Positions 1 to 13,037 of a stretch of DNA of 64,000 nucleotides are shown in pieces. A program made the position numbers and the translations under genes. The stretch covers positions 1,341,841-1,405,840 of the forward strand of contig VWZS01009726.1 in the NCBI GenBank assembly GCA_013397075.1, in the 5' to 3' direction. Within the stretch, counting starts at the first letter, position 1; each line of letters opens with the position of its first letter. The notes below the pieces were generated by a model that did not search any database, had not been told where the DNA came from, and saw nothing but the letters and a program-made list of their open reading frames with translations. The DNA is from Rhabdornis inornatus. Taxonomy: Eukaryota > Chordata > Aves > Passeriformes > Rhabdornithidae.

Positions 1-242
1 TAGTTTTGCTCTGTTTTCATGTATACTCAAATTGGACTTGTGTTTGTGAATGCTGTTGTGAATGACCATGTTTGATAAATCTGAGGAAAGAGTGTGGAAA
101 GAATGAAGGAGGCTGAGTAGTTTCGTGTTCTGTTTCTGTGTATCTTAGCAGATGTGCCATCCCATTTCTGTACAAATTTAAAGAAAAATTGAGGCATCAA
201 GAGGTGAGTTTGCCTAGACCCAAAATCATGTAGCAAATTATT

Positions 243-243
243 N
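243..243. other. Ambiguous base N in intron 1
   Basis: A single undetermined base directly before the left arm of the inverted repeat at 248-333. Confidence 0.99.
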
Positions 244-247
244 AATT

Positions 248-333
248 TCTAAATTTTACAAATGTAGAAATTCTGTCTGGTATACAAAATTCGTGTGAAA
301 CCAGACAGAATTTCTACATTTGTAAAATTTAGA
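248..333. repeat. Perfect 34-bp inverted repeat with 18-nt loop
   Basis: The arms 248-281 and 300-333 are exact reverse complements, and the spacer is 282-299. Transcribed, it would form a long perfect hairpin. An undetermined base sits at 243, five bases outside the left arm, so the fold-back may be an assembly or library artefact at a closed gap. Confidence 0.95.
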
Positions 334-3300
334 TTTGAAAAAGCAGATTAAATTGTATCAGTGAAGTAAAGCTGCAAATAAATATAGGTAGGTGAGACTT
401 TGATTATAGTACTTTAATATTCTAAGTTGCTGCTGTTTATGCTACCTTCATTCCATAACTTAATATGAAACAGCATTTGATAATCCCTCTTCTATTGAAT
501 CAGAGATTTGATAAGCCACCTCTGAGTTAAGTTGCTAGTCTGTTCAACTTTCTGACTATCATATATCACTTTCTGTAGTATTTCCCTATCTATCAAGATA
601 AGTTTCTTAAGACTGTGAGTGCTCTGCAATTCTTTAGCTTAATTTTTTAAAGAAACAAGCACAGTTGTACCAGATTCTGAAACTTTTCTGTTTCTGCAGC
701 CAGTCAGCTTCATCTGTAAGAGAAACACAGTTTACCATGGCAGGCTTCATGAAGGCTGTCTTGGCCAAATGTGGCATAAGCTTTAATTAGTTCTTCCCAG
801 CTGTGTTGTCTCAGGTTAAAATTACTCATAACTTCACTTCATAGCATTGGCCAGCATCCATGTAGCTCTGAATTAGGAATGGGATGTTGTGTGTTTTATG
901 TGGTAAGATGTCTATAACCTGATAAATAATGGTTATCCATAAACTGATAGATAAGAGTTAAAGGCTGAGGTTCAAGTTGGTGTGAATATAAAGCTGTGTG
1001 AAACAAGTTCTCCTTGGTTCTGCTGCACGTGAAACAGTTTGTTTTGCTCTATCTCTGTGTACAGAGAGAAGAGAGAAACAGAGAAAGTGTTTATGGGTCA
1101 TATCTAGAGCTTCTGATGATAATGCCTTAATTCTTTCCATCCCCGGCAAAATATTTGGACTTTATGGAGTGTGCCTGAATTCTCAGATTATCGGCTTAAA
1201 CACTGGTTGGTGTAAACTCTCCTGTCTATTCTGAGACAACAGTGTGAGAGGGAAAACCTTGCAATATTAGACTACTTTTGTTATCAGGAGGCACACTCAG
1301 AAAAACTTAGAAGAATTCTCCACTTTCCTAACCTGAAGGCAGTTTTGCAGAGCTGAAATAAGAGTTTTAAAATTCTCACATATTTTCTTTCTGTAACTGA
1401 AAAAAGCCTTTTTAGTCTACGATAAAATTGAGTTTATATAATGGAGAAACCTTTCTGACCCAAAGTATGTACACAATAATTTTCTTTTTTCTGGTTACTT
1501 GTTTATACAGTGTTATAAATTGGTACATTTTTGTCTGTTTGGCTTTTTTGCATTTATTTTTTCAGCAGTTGTTAGAATGACAGAAATTCCATTCTCCTCT
1601 ACAACTGTGGAAGTAACTACTTGTTTGGCTTTCTGAGGTAGAACTCCGACTAAAACCATCAGGAAGTGTGTAAAATAAGTGTCAGGGGATAATGCATAGT
1701 TCTTGTCTTGACTACTTGATAGATATAGGCTTTTCTTATTTTTTATAATGTTGTCATAAAGTGGTTATCTGAATTTACCCATTTGAGCTTTATCTGATGG
1801 CTTTACCAATAACCAGAGAAGGAGCCAATGCTGTGATTTATGGGATAGGCTTTTAATAAAGCATATTTCCTGGGGATCATCTCTCCAGAAGATGGAAGAA
1901 TTTAATACTGTGTTAATCTCTAGATAATTGACTGTGAAAGATGGAGAATGAAGCTTTACTATTTGTTAATCAGTGTTAGATCAGAGGAGACAATTTCCCT
2001 CTTGAAAGACGTTCTTCATGAAGTGAGATACTGAATCAATTGGTGTTTTGGTAGGAAAATCAATTAGATGAGAAAAAATAAAATTATTTATCATTTATTT
2101 CATACAGGTTTGAAAAGACAAGATTTTAGTTACACAGATATGATAAACCATTTGTCATCGCAGAAGAAATCTTGCACTGAGACCCTGGCTGTTTATGATT
2201 TTTAATAATCCTGTTTCAGTGTTTAGAGGAGGAGGAGAATGAGGATGATTCAGTAATATTACCCTGAAACTTTAAAATGCTTGCTTTGTCCAGCCAGAAT
2301 TACTGCAGTAATTTCACTTATCTGCAATTATAAATTGTATGTATAACAGCTGATACAAATCAATGTAATTTTAAATTCATAACTTAATTTATAATTTGTA
2401 AAATTAAATACATTCTGAGAAATACTTCCTTTTGAAAGGCACTTTCTAATGCCTGAGTTAATATCATTAGTCAAACAATTCCATGAGATTCTTTATCCTT
2501 ATCAGTGTTTCTGGTATTTGATTTTTGCATTTGTTTCACAGTTCTTTCTGTGTTTGTTTGATTTTTGGCACACTAAATCCTGAGATCTCATGCATGTTGC
2601 AGAAGTCTTTGCCTTTTTCTGCAATGTCTTGATCTTTGATTTTGTTATTTTCCAATATAAGCAATGTGCTGTTAAGTAAGCAATTTTATTTTCTAAACCA
2701 TTGGTGATCAGTTTTTATCAAATTACAGCTTACTGTGGGAAAACATGCTAGTGGGTTTTTTCCCCAATCTATTTTTTACAGTTACCTCTTTTTTGGTTTT
2801 TTTTTCTGTCAAGTACTGATACAATTTTGTAAAGTATCTGAGAAACTGAAATAGTTCACCAGCCAAATATATACTCAGATTAATCAAAGTCCCTGTTTTA
2901 GATGTGATAAATAGGGACATTGTAAACTAAAATAGTAGTTTAGCTTTTCTTCTAGCTTTAGATACTTATCCTCTCTTTTTTATGGTAAGCTTTTGTAGAG
3001 AGTTGTTCTGCTCTCTGTGTGGTTTTCTATATGTAGCTTCACTGTCTTGATGAAGTTTACATTGTTGCTTCTCTGTGTAAAGCAAGGGAAGCATACTGAG
3101 CCTGGTTGTCCCTGTGTTATGGATAGTAATTGTGATACTGTATTTGCATTTAGACACCTTAGACTCTTCTATAGAGAGCAGTTTTTTCCTGGATAGTATG
3201 TATTGCAAGTTTTTCTTCTGGAAAGAAGTTCCTTGGTTTCCCTCTGTGCTTGATCAGAAAAACAGTCAGCTGAAGATAGCTTTTGGCCCTGCATGATTTG

Positions 3301-3607
3301 TTGCAGTCTACACTTGGAGTAGATTCTCATGCAGTTTTAACTGATGAGATTTCAACACTTTTGCGAGAAGAATACTGAAATCATGCTGTTTTCCTCCTAT
3401 TATTAATTCTGAAGCTAAATAAATCTTCCATCACTATGTCCATGTACCTTTTCCATTTCTGCAATCACTGCTGAGTAGCCCCAAACCTGTCATCTGTGGT
3501 AGTGAATACAAGGTACTTTGAGGCTCTTCATTAGGTGCAGCTTTAGAAGGTGTAAAATCTTCTCTTAGCAGTATTTGGAACTGTGTCTTTGATGACTTTC
3601 CTAAGAA

Positions 3608-3659
3608 ACAGTAATTTAGTTGTAGAGAGGTTCACAGTAATTTAGTTGTAGAGAAGTTC
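3608..3659. repeat. Tandem duplication, 2 x 26 bp
   Basis: The units 3608-3633 and 3634-3659 differ at one position (gagagg versus gagaag). Intronic and non-coding. Confidence 0.95.
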
Positions 3660-4409
3660 TTTATTCCAGATGCTGTTCACACTCTGTTTCTGCTGTGGTG
3701 TTATTTTCATCTGTTTAAAATATTACCTACTTTAACAGTTTAGACTTAGTTTTAGCTTAGATTTTTTTTTTCCTTAGATGTTCAGAAGATACAATATTTC
3801 ATTTGCAATTTAAATTAAGTACCTCACCTTTTTTAGGCTAAGGCATGTAAACTGCTATTCAGGTAATGCTGAGTGAACTGCTTACTGGGAAGAGTCATAG
3901 CACTTTCAGGTCGCAACAAAGGAAATGAGACTATGTTATTTTAAATCCTTCTTCTTCTTCCAAAGTTACCTTCCAGTTCTGAATAATGTGTAAAACCCAA
4001 GGTGGTATTATGAGCTTGAATTCTCCAGTAATCAGTACACAGGTACAATGGGCCACAAATTCCAGTTAAAATGCTGCTTTGTAATGTTACAGTGTGGGAA
4101 AAGCTTTTTACCTCTTCATCAAAAATTGTTCTATACTGGAAGGAAGAGAATGTCTAAAATTCAGAAATGCTTGAAAATACATGATATTGATTTAATTTAT
4201 TCCAGCTATATTTGTTTAGTTTAGTGGGACAAAAAGAAGACTTCATGTTTCCTGACAATAAAATGCAACTGAAAGGTAAATTACTGAAACCTGGAATAAT
4301 GCTATGAAAGAAGGTTTTAGTAGATACCTGGCACTTACTAGATGTGATCATTAAAAAACGCAAAGTTTCCTGTCTTAACAGAATGATGTATTTTAAAAAA
4401 CTCCGTAAA

Positions 4410-4850
4410 ATCCTATCACGTTTAAGGTTGGAAGGAACCTCTGGAGGCCATCTAGTCCAATGCCCCTGCTCAGAGCAGTGTCAACTACAGCAGATTGCTC
4501 AGGGCTGTGTCCCGTCAGGTTTTGCGTAGCTCCAATGACAGAGTTTTCACAACCCATCAGATGCCAGTGTTTGATTAACCTTACATCAAACAAGTTTTCC
4601 CCTAAATGGATTTTCTTCTGCTTCCCCTGACCACCATGACATTTCAAGGATTGCTGAGAATGGTCTCACACTGATGTTTGCCAGCTCACTCAGCACTCAC
4701 GGATGAACCTGATCAGGTCCCATGGACTTACATGTGCATATCCAGTTTGCCGAAATGTTGCTTAGCACAGTCCTCCTTTACCCAAGGGTAATCTTCACTA
4801 CTTTCAAACTTCTCAGCTGGTCTCAGTGCCTGCTATTCCCATAGCACAGT
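4410..4850 (-). mobile_element. CR1-type LINE fragment, internally deleted
   Basis: This is a decayed CR1 retrotransposon in antisense orientation. The low-coordinate part has the typical 3' region wording (ggttggaaggaacctctgga, catctagtccaatgcccctg). The high-coordinate part, read on the minus strand, contains a reverse-transcriptase piece with MGPDQVHP (about 4701-4727) followed by VLSELAN, corresponding to the CR1 motif KSMGPDGIHPRVLxELAD. In a full element these parts are separated by more than a kilobase, so the copy has an internal deletion. Stops are present; it is not active. Confidence 0.8.
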
Positions 4851-7610
4851 CTTACCAGTTAAAACCAATGCAAATAAATTGTACATAATAGCACCACTGC
4901 TAACTCACAGAATATCGGGAAACAAAAAACAGCTCCAGGTAAAGAAGAATTGACTATCATATGGCAAATGACCAGGTTTCGCACCAACAAGACTCTTGAC
5001 AAGAACTGTAGGACTGTTTCCCACTTCCTAGCGCATTTTGTTAACAAATATGGGAGTCTAACAAAAATGCTGGAGCTGCTCCAAGCAGTGTCAGTAATGA
5101 CGAGGATTTGGTGGCCTTCATCTGGCAGTTTCAAAAGGACTGAAGATCAAAGAACAAACTGGAAAATGAAAACTGTTTGGAACAGTCTCTCAAGGGATAC
5201 ATAGTGGCCAAAACTGTGTAGCTCTTCCAAAAGGCAGTGAGTGACCTTGAGATTGTTGTACCAACTCCTGCTTTCAGCATCTGAAAAAGTTATTTAAATG
5301 ACCATTAAACATAAAAACTAATGAACATGTAATTATGATACTCAGAAAGCAAACTTTAAAATTACTCACGAAGATTCCAAGTTATGGCAATTTAACTGCA
5401 ATTATTTAAGTATGGTAAGTATGACTTACATACTTAAAACAGACTTAAAAACAGACTATTTTTCTTAAAACAGACTTAAATTATGTACAACTGAATTCAA
5501 GTGGTTTCTAAACAACTTACTGAGATTGATACAAAAGAATAATAAAATTAAAATTACCCCAAATTATTTCTGTAAACTAATGATTAGGGGGTTAAAGTGA
5601 AACAGAAATAGCCTATCCTTCCCTGCTAAAATCTGACAAAACTACCCTCTTTTATTCTGCTGCTGAAGAGTGCAAAACCCCACAGTCTATTTCTAACTAG
5701 TACAAACAAACCAGGGAAGAGAGATACTTCATTACAATGTGATTTTTAAAACCCAGCCAAAAAGGACTGGACAGTGAGAAAGTAATCACTTTTCCTCTAC
5801 TTACTGCTTCAGTCTGCATTTAACATTTCAGCTGTAGAAAAGCACAATTCGCTAGGTCAACATGTTCAATTAAGAGCGAACTTTTAATGTGTTCTGTATA
5901 TATTCACTGACAGAAATTACCCACCAGCAAAAGCACCTTTACTAGGTCTACCAAGAAAACACCACAAACATATAAATTAATAACAAGTGACTCCACAAAA
6001 GTTCCTGGTAAATTATATGATGCATTAATATCGTCTCCATATCTGGAGTACTGCTTTCCATTAGGAAACTTTACAAACCAAAAAAATAAGAAAGCCAAAA
6101 TAAACAAAGTTATAATCAAGAGAGGAAATTAAGTATATACAGAGAGGGTGTCTATTTAGATAAAAAGTGGAATGTAGCTGTGAATTGCAAGATGCTTGTT
6201 CCGTGACAAATAAGAAAATAAATGGAAAAGATACAGCATAGTCACCACATGAAAAAACAGTACTGAATTAATAATGCACCTTACCAGTCTTAGAGTCAAA
6301 AGTTTGGCAGGAGAAAAAATCAGAGGTCAATTTGTTTCCTCTTAAGGTTTTGCTGAAATCACAGAGAAGCATTATGATGTCTCTTACTTGATATAACAAC
6401 ATACAGTCCTTTAAAGTTTCTTTAAAGTATTAAATATTTTTAAATGCAAGATTTGTTCATCTCTGCTTTCTAGAAGGATATTTTTCCTTGACTGTCAAAT
6501 CAAAATACACTGTCATTATACACCTGAACATTTTAAAAGTGATTTTAAGAATGTCCCTCTGTCCCTCACCTCTGTTGCGACATCATAAATTTCAAGCACG
6601 GAATTCATTTTTGTGCTGTATAGTAAGGATTTTTCAAATATCCAAGAGGGGTAGGAAAAGGATTATGCATCATGACAGTAGTCTGGCAGGACGATGTAAT
6701 GCAAAAAAATATGGGGAACCCTGCTGTACCATAGATCAGGATATGCTGGGAAAAGGCATGGTGCTGTGGGTCTGTGGTGCACGCTACAGGACATTAACAA
6801 TAAATTCAGCACTTCTATGATGCATGTTAAAAATGTCTGAAAATCATATTCATTCTTCTGCAAGCAGATAAAAGTTTTTCAACCTTGCACTTAAATAGAC
6901 TGAATTATGGAACTAAACAAATAAATTAAATCACTATTATGTATTTACAAGCATAGATGTTCAGGATTTTAGACATTCTCTTCCTTCCAGCACAGAATAA
7001 TTTTTGATGAGGAGGTAAAAGGCTTTCCCTGTACAGTAATACTCTAAAGCAGCATTTAAACTGGAATTTGTTTTCCCACATTTATTTCAGAAGCAGCACT
7101 TTATTGTCTAGATACTTCATCACCTTTTTGCTTTTAAGGCTTTTGCAGTAGCATGTATAGGAAATTTTATGTGATGTGATGTTTTGTGAAATGTGTGGGT
7201 TAATTTTACTAATTAAAATATCCTTTTCATTTCTCTTATTTTCGTTGGGAAATCATTAAGTATTCTCTGTTATTGGAGGCATCTTCAGAGAGGTGTATTG
7301 GTAGAAGTTGTGATAACAGCTTTTTGCCATAGAGAATAAAGAGTGCTTTGAGTCCAAAAAATGCATTCTACTGGTCTTACATATGCAGTGTGCATTGATA
7401 TTTCCTTCTACATAATAAATATGATGATTAGAAATTTGATTTAGGTTTGTGCCTGATTTCATTGTAATAGAAGATACATTAATTCTAATAGGAAAACATA
7501 TTGTTGTAAAATATGGCACTGATAACTCAAAAGAAAGTTGCTAATGTCATGAACAGTGCTGAAGGAAACAACATTGCTACTGAACTCTGGAAATTTACCT
7601 TGGGTTTTGT

Positions 7611-8330
7611 CATCATAGAATGGTTTGGGTTGTAAGGGATCTTAGGCATCCTCTTGTTCAAACCCCCGCACCCTGGGCAGGGACACCTTCTGCTAGACCA
7701 GGTTACTCAGACACCCATCCAACTTGACCTTGAACACTGCCAGGGAAGGGGCAGCCACAGACTCTCTGGGCCACCTGTTCCAGTTCCTTACCACCCTCAC
7801 AGCAAGGAATTTCTTCCTGACATAATTTAAGGCTGTTCCCCCTTATGCTGTCACTGCATGTCCTTGTAATACTCTCCAACTTTCTTGTAGGCTCCCTTAG
7901 GGTACTAGGAGGTGCTATGGTCTTCCCAGAGCCTTCTCTTCTCCAAGCTGGACAGCCCCAACTGTCTCAAGCCTGTCTTCATAGCGGAGGTGCTCCAGCC
8001 CTCTGAGCCTCTTGGTGGCCTTCTATGGACTTGCTCTGGCAGGGCCATGTCACTTATATATTGGGGACCCCAGAGTTGGATGCAGTGCTCCAGGTGGGTC
8101 TCAACAGCAGAGCAGAGGCAGAATCCCGTCCTTCCCCTGTAGCCCACACTACTCTGGATGCAACCCAGCATGTGTTTGACTCTCTGGGCTCAGAGCTCAC
8201 GTTGACAGCTCATATCCAGCTTTTCATCCACCAGCACCCGCAAGTCCTTCCTGTGTGTGTGCTTGGGATTGCCCTGACACAAGGACCTTGCATTTGGCCT
8301 TGTTGAACCTGGTGAGGTTTGCTTGGGCTC
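7611..8330 (-). mobile_element. CR1 LINE 3' fragment, antisense
   Basis: About 720 bp of CR1 starts with the hallmark catagaatggtttgggttg and continues through gggcagggacaccttctgct and gccacagactctctgggcca. It ends near the segment gcatttggccttgttgaacc. This order is that of the antisense 3' half of avian CR1. Open frames on either strand here (7905-8306) are remnants of the element and not host genes. Divergence and frameshifts indicate an old, truncated, inactive insertion. Confidence 0.92.
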
Positions 8331-11300
8331 TCTCTCAAGTTATACTTCACTGGAGTTTAACAGTTGATAGACAACTCTGCTTCATAAGTGGCTAGCTATA
8401 CTCTCTTATTTTTGTAATTACTGATTAAGTAGGCATTGTCATTCATGATTAGGAAAAAAATGTAGTCTGAGTCCCCTACATCATTTCCAAAAGGAACTAT
8501 GCTCTTTGTACTACAGAGAGAATTGTCGCTTTAGAGACATGTAGTGTGAATCTTTCCAGTTTTCTCAAATTCCTCAAATTATTATCTCAAATTTTTTTCC
8601 AGGTAGGATTTGTGTGTATCATGGATTATATTCACGTTTTGTGTTACTCAACTTTCATTTAATAGTAGAAACCTTTTTTTTTCATTATGTGTTAATAGGC
8701 AATGAGATCTCTCTAAGTAAATTACTTAAAAGAGGTGGACAAACTTACTGGAAATGTTATGGGAGTGACTGCCTGCTTACATCTTTCTAAGATCACTTGT
8801 CTCACATAATATTCTGGACATTGAAATAGCATTTTTATTAGAGTTTTTGCCTGATTTATGAAGGCCATATACCAAAATTGCCCTCTGAGCTTAGAAACTT
8901 GGAATCAACTCAACAGCTTTGGCCTTCCCTGTCCTTTTTACATCTCGCTGTGAAATTTCTGCTGAGAAGTGATTCTGAAGGGCTTCCATTTTCCCAAGAG
9001 GAACTAGAGGTCTAGTAAAGGCATTTCTAAGAACCAGTATCTTAAAGGTGGGTTGGTTGCTTGCTGGCTTGCTTGGTAGATTTATTTGGGGCTTTTTTTG
9101 TTTGTTTTTTTGTTAACTTGGAATGGAATTTTCAACATCAATCATTCAAACTCTGGATAATATACTGTCAAATTTTGTGTGCTAATTAGCAATAATTCCC
9201 TTGGGAGATGGTACTGGCTTGCAAAGTCATGCTGGAAAACTGCATTAAATTGAGAGAAATCAGATGGTGGTTGTGTCAACCATGTGTTTTCTGTTGCGAA
9301 GGCTATGACTGTTGCTTTGAAACCTGCAAAAGAAGTTTCAGGTGGGTCAGATCAGATGTGAAGGGAATTAGGAGCAATTGAGCAATTTGCCAAAATGTTT
9401 TGTTCCTTCAAGGCTTGGGAAGCAAACATTTTGTTTGTGAGTCTGTGTGCTGAGTGTGAATAACGGTTAATTCATCAGTTGAAAGATATTGCATTTGGTA
9501 ATTTAAGAGAAGGGTTGCTTCTCTCAAGCAAGAAAGCTTTCTCTTAAGGAGAAATCTAAACTACAGCTATGCTCTGATTGGACAAATAGAAGAGTTGGAT
9601 ACTTGGATGTGTTTCTCTTTCAACTTCTTCATCTGGTTGTGGAAAGCTTGTTTAACTAAAGTTCTTCATATTTGTCAAAGGAAGTCTAGGAAGCCTGTGG
9701 CTCATATTGAAAAGCACTTAGAGCTGAAAGCTGAGTCTTCTACAGTCCCATGGATCTGTGAATTGAGAAGAATAGAAAAAACTTCATTGCATCCACTAAT
9801 CATGTAGGAAAAAAGTCTCTGTCATTATAGGTATTTCTAATTTTGTTTAAAAAGACCCTTCCTATTGGAGATGTTGAGATACTCATTTCTTTTTGCAAGA
9901 TGCTTTTGGAAAGCCTCTGATGGTTTGTGTTTGGTTTGGTTTTGTATTTGTTATTCTTATTTACAGTAAAAGGGATTTAAAACAAAATTGATGATTTACT
10001 GTACATGCTAGCTGTCTTCAAGCAACTAACTTACTTTCTGCATTCCATCAAAGTAATGCATGAGTAGAATTAAAAGCCAAAAGTAAAAACTACAATATGG
10101 AATAGCTTTGGAAAATAAACTTTAGTGTAGACTTAATTCTTTGCATAATTTGGTGCAATTTCTCGATTACTGATGCCCTTCTATCTCGTAATGACCTTTT
10201 CTAGCTATATATACTTTTGGTGTATGGTTATGTGGTTAATCGTAACTTACGTGGTCTGAAGATAGAGGCTAATGTGAACTTCAGGAGAAGTTTTTGTTTC
10301 GTTGCGGTCACTGTCAAGATAAGAAATGTTACTTTCCTTGGGGCCTTTGTAATCTAAAACTTGCTCTTAAAATTTACGTGGATAAAATGTCTACTAGAGT
10401 AGGAGTTCAAAAAGAGGGTATTCTGCAGTCACTAAAAATACTAATTTTGCTAATATAATGTTTCTCTATGGATTTTTTTATGCTATGACTTTGTGAATAG
10501 GGAGCCTTAAATTTTGCAAATTTTTTTTTCCTAAATCTAATAAAGTATGCTGTCTCAGTGGTTGAATTGTCTTTGGATTTATTTTTTTATATAGCAAATG
10601 AGGTATTTCTGTGTCAGCTTTAATAAAGATTACAGCCAAAGAAAATGAAAGTGCATATTCAATTTGAGTCCATGGATTTTTTTTTTAATTGGGAGGGTTT
10701 ATCTCTCCCCCCTCTCCAATTTTCTGGACATCATGGTGTCCCTGCTTGAGTGGGAGATGAAATAAGATATCCTCCAGAGGTCACTTCCTTCAGCATTCTG
10801 TGGTTTTTTGGGGAAAAATGTAAGATAACTATTCCTGGATGCATAAACAGAGTAGTAGTTCTCTATTCCTTCCTTCTCCTTCGAAGGGTAAGGAGTGGGG
10901 GAGAATAAAGAAGGTAAAACAAATGTGTGCTCAATGTCTTTGATGCTTGTTATGAACTGTTTACCTCTTTGGTACTGAAAGGCATTGTTCAGCTGCTGAG
11001 GTGATGGCAGTTTGCAGTCCTGTCAACTTTAAAGTGACTTTTTTCTGCTGTTCTTTGTGTTGCATATTGAAAAGGAGACCTTTAGAGAAATATCTGCACG
11101 GGCAGACTGTTTTTTATGCAGTAATGGGATTAATCGTGGACAGAGATAAATGATAAGCATTTGGAGTGGGAGAAAGACAGGTCAGGGAACAGTAAGTTTG
11201 TGTATTGTGCCGTCAGTTAGCTAGATGCTGTTTTCAAGTGTTCATAAATGTTTTGGGAAGTGTATCTGTCTTACTTTTTAGTTATTTGTGCTGCTCTCTG

Positions 11301-13007
11301 CATCAGCAGAAGCCAAATTCCCTAACAGAATAGGAATCCCAGTTTGAGTTACTGCTTCGATTTGTTTCAACTCATTTTTCCATCTGCCTCCTTGGTCTCT
11401 ATAAGTGTGCAGCCATGCCTGCGCATCCACCTATCTTAGCAACTGAGCTGCAGCTCTGTAGTTCTGTGACTCAGCCTTATTCTTGGGAATTCTGTAAAAC
11501 AGATGATGAAACATAGACCTAAAGGAACAGAACAAAACCACACTAGAGTACAAAGACATTAAATTTAAAAACATCTATTTTGGATGTGGGAAAAAGGTCA
11601 GCGAAAGATAACTTGCTTGGTTGGTAATCACATTAGTTTAATGGACTGTTCAGAAAGTTCTTTGGCCTTGTCTCTTCCAGCCTTGTACATTGTGGAATTG
11701 TTGTGAAATGAGGAGGTAGCCATCACAGACGGGCCATGTTCTGTGTTTTTCAAAGAAGTCTGCAAATAAAGTGAAATTTTTTGCATCGTTCCTCAATTCT
11801 CAACTCTTCATGTCGCAGTTGATGATCTGCTCTGCTCTTTAAAGTGAAAATAAAATCTACTAGATTGACAACAGTTCAGTATTGAAATGTCATAGCTAAT
11901 CTTCTGTTTTCTAGGTTCTACACACCTTTATTGTGGTTGATAAGTTTGTACCAGAAGTTCTGATATGAAATTTACAACGTGTAACTTAAATTTGTTCTTG
12001 TTTCTTGAAAAAACAAATGTGAAGCTAGTTCGTAGGTGTATTATTTGTGTTCAGCTGAACTATTTCAGAATGTATTACTTTGTTCAAATAATTAGAAAGA
12101 AAGCCATTACTCAATCTTTGTCTACCATGACAGTGCTTAAGATTTTTAATGCAAGTTAACAGGAGGAATTAATTTAAAGTGGTTTAGTTGAGCTGCATTA
12201 AACATTTGCGTTTATATTCTCTTTCAGAATTAGTAGCTTAAATTCAGTTTGTTTTATTTTAGTGTGAAATTAAGTTGTATTGAGTGAGCTCTACTCAAGT
12301 ATGAAGAAAATTTCCAAACTGGTTTCAGTTAGTTAAGTTTGTTAAAGAAAAAAAAAAATCAGATGCATGTTTTAGGGAATTTCTATGAAAAGGAGATTTT
12401 CTTCAAAGTATTGTGCTTCACTGTACTTGTTTTATACTAACTGGGTCATGGCATTCCTATCCACATAAATAACTACCTTTTGTTTTGCTCTAAAATATTA
12501 CTTCTACAAGTATGTTTTCACTCTTGGCAGCTATCCTGTGTTTCTTTGTATTGCTGCAGTACCCGGTGAAGGTGAACTGAGAAAGTTTAAAATGGACAGG
12601 CCACACATTAAAAATCCCTAAGCTTTTTTTGTGCATGATCAACATAATTTCGTCTAATTGTTCTTGATTGAATGTTTGTTTATGCTCTGACAGTGGTAAG
12701 TTTGAAAACTGTGGAAGCTGCAAAACTTAACCTTGATAGAAGTTGTGCGCTTGCTTTAGGCTGAGAGCAGCTTTGCAAAGTACTTGGGGCAATTCCTGTG
12801 TAGTTTTGGTTTGTAGATTTCTAGTATCTGCAGGCTGTCAAGAGTAAGATGTGGAAGATGGTCAGTAAGGTGAAAGTGACACCACTTCGGAGGAATTTTT
12901 TTTTTGGAAATACATCCCTCTTTTCAGTACAGTTTGTGAGCTTAAGAAACATCTGTTGTGGGTTTGCTGCAGCTGTAGGTGAACCAGCAGCAGCAGTTCA
13001 GAATTAC

Positions 13008-13037
13008 ATTCACAGTGGTGTAGGCACCACTGTGAAT
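13008..13037. repeat. Perfect 13-bp inverted repeat, 4-nt loop
   Basis: The arms 13008-13020 (attcacagtggtg) and 13025-13037 are exact reverse complements around TAGG. It is a compact hairpin in intron 1 with no known family. Confidence 0.95.

Noticed and set aside
6488..6820. 110-codon open frame in intron 1
   Set aside because: No recognisable domain or similarity; it overlaps an equally long-looking frame on the other strand. Treated as chance.
7905..8306. Open frames on both strands around 8 kb
   Set aside because: They lie inside the CR1 fragment 7611-8330 and are remnants of the LINE.
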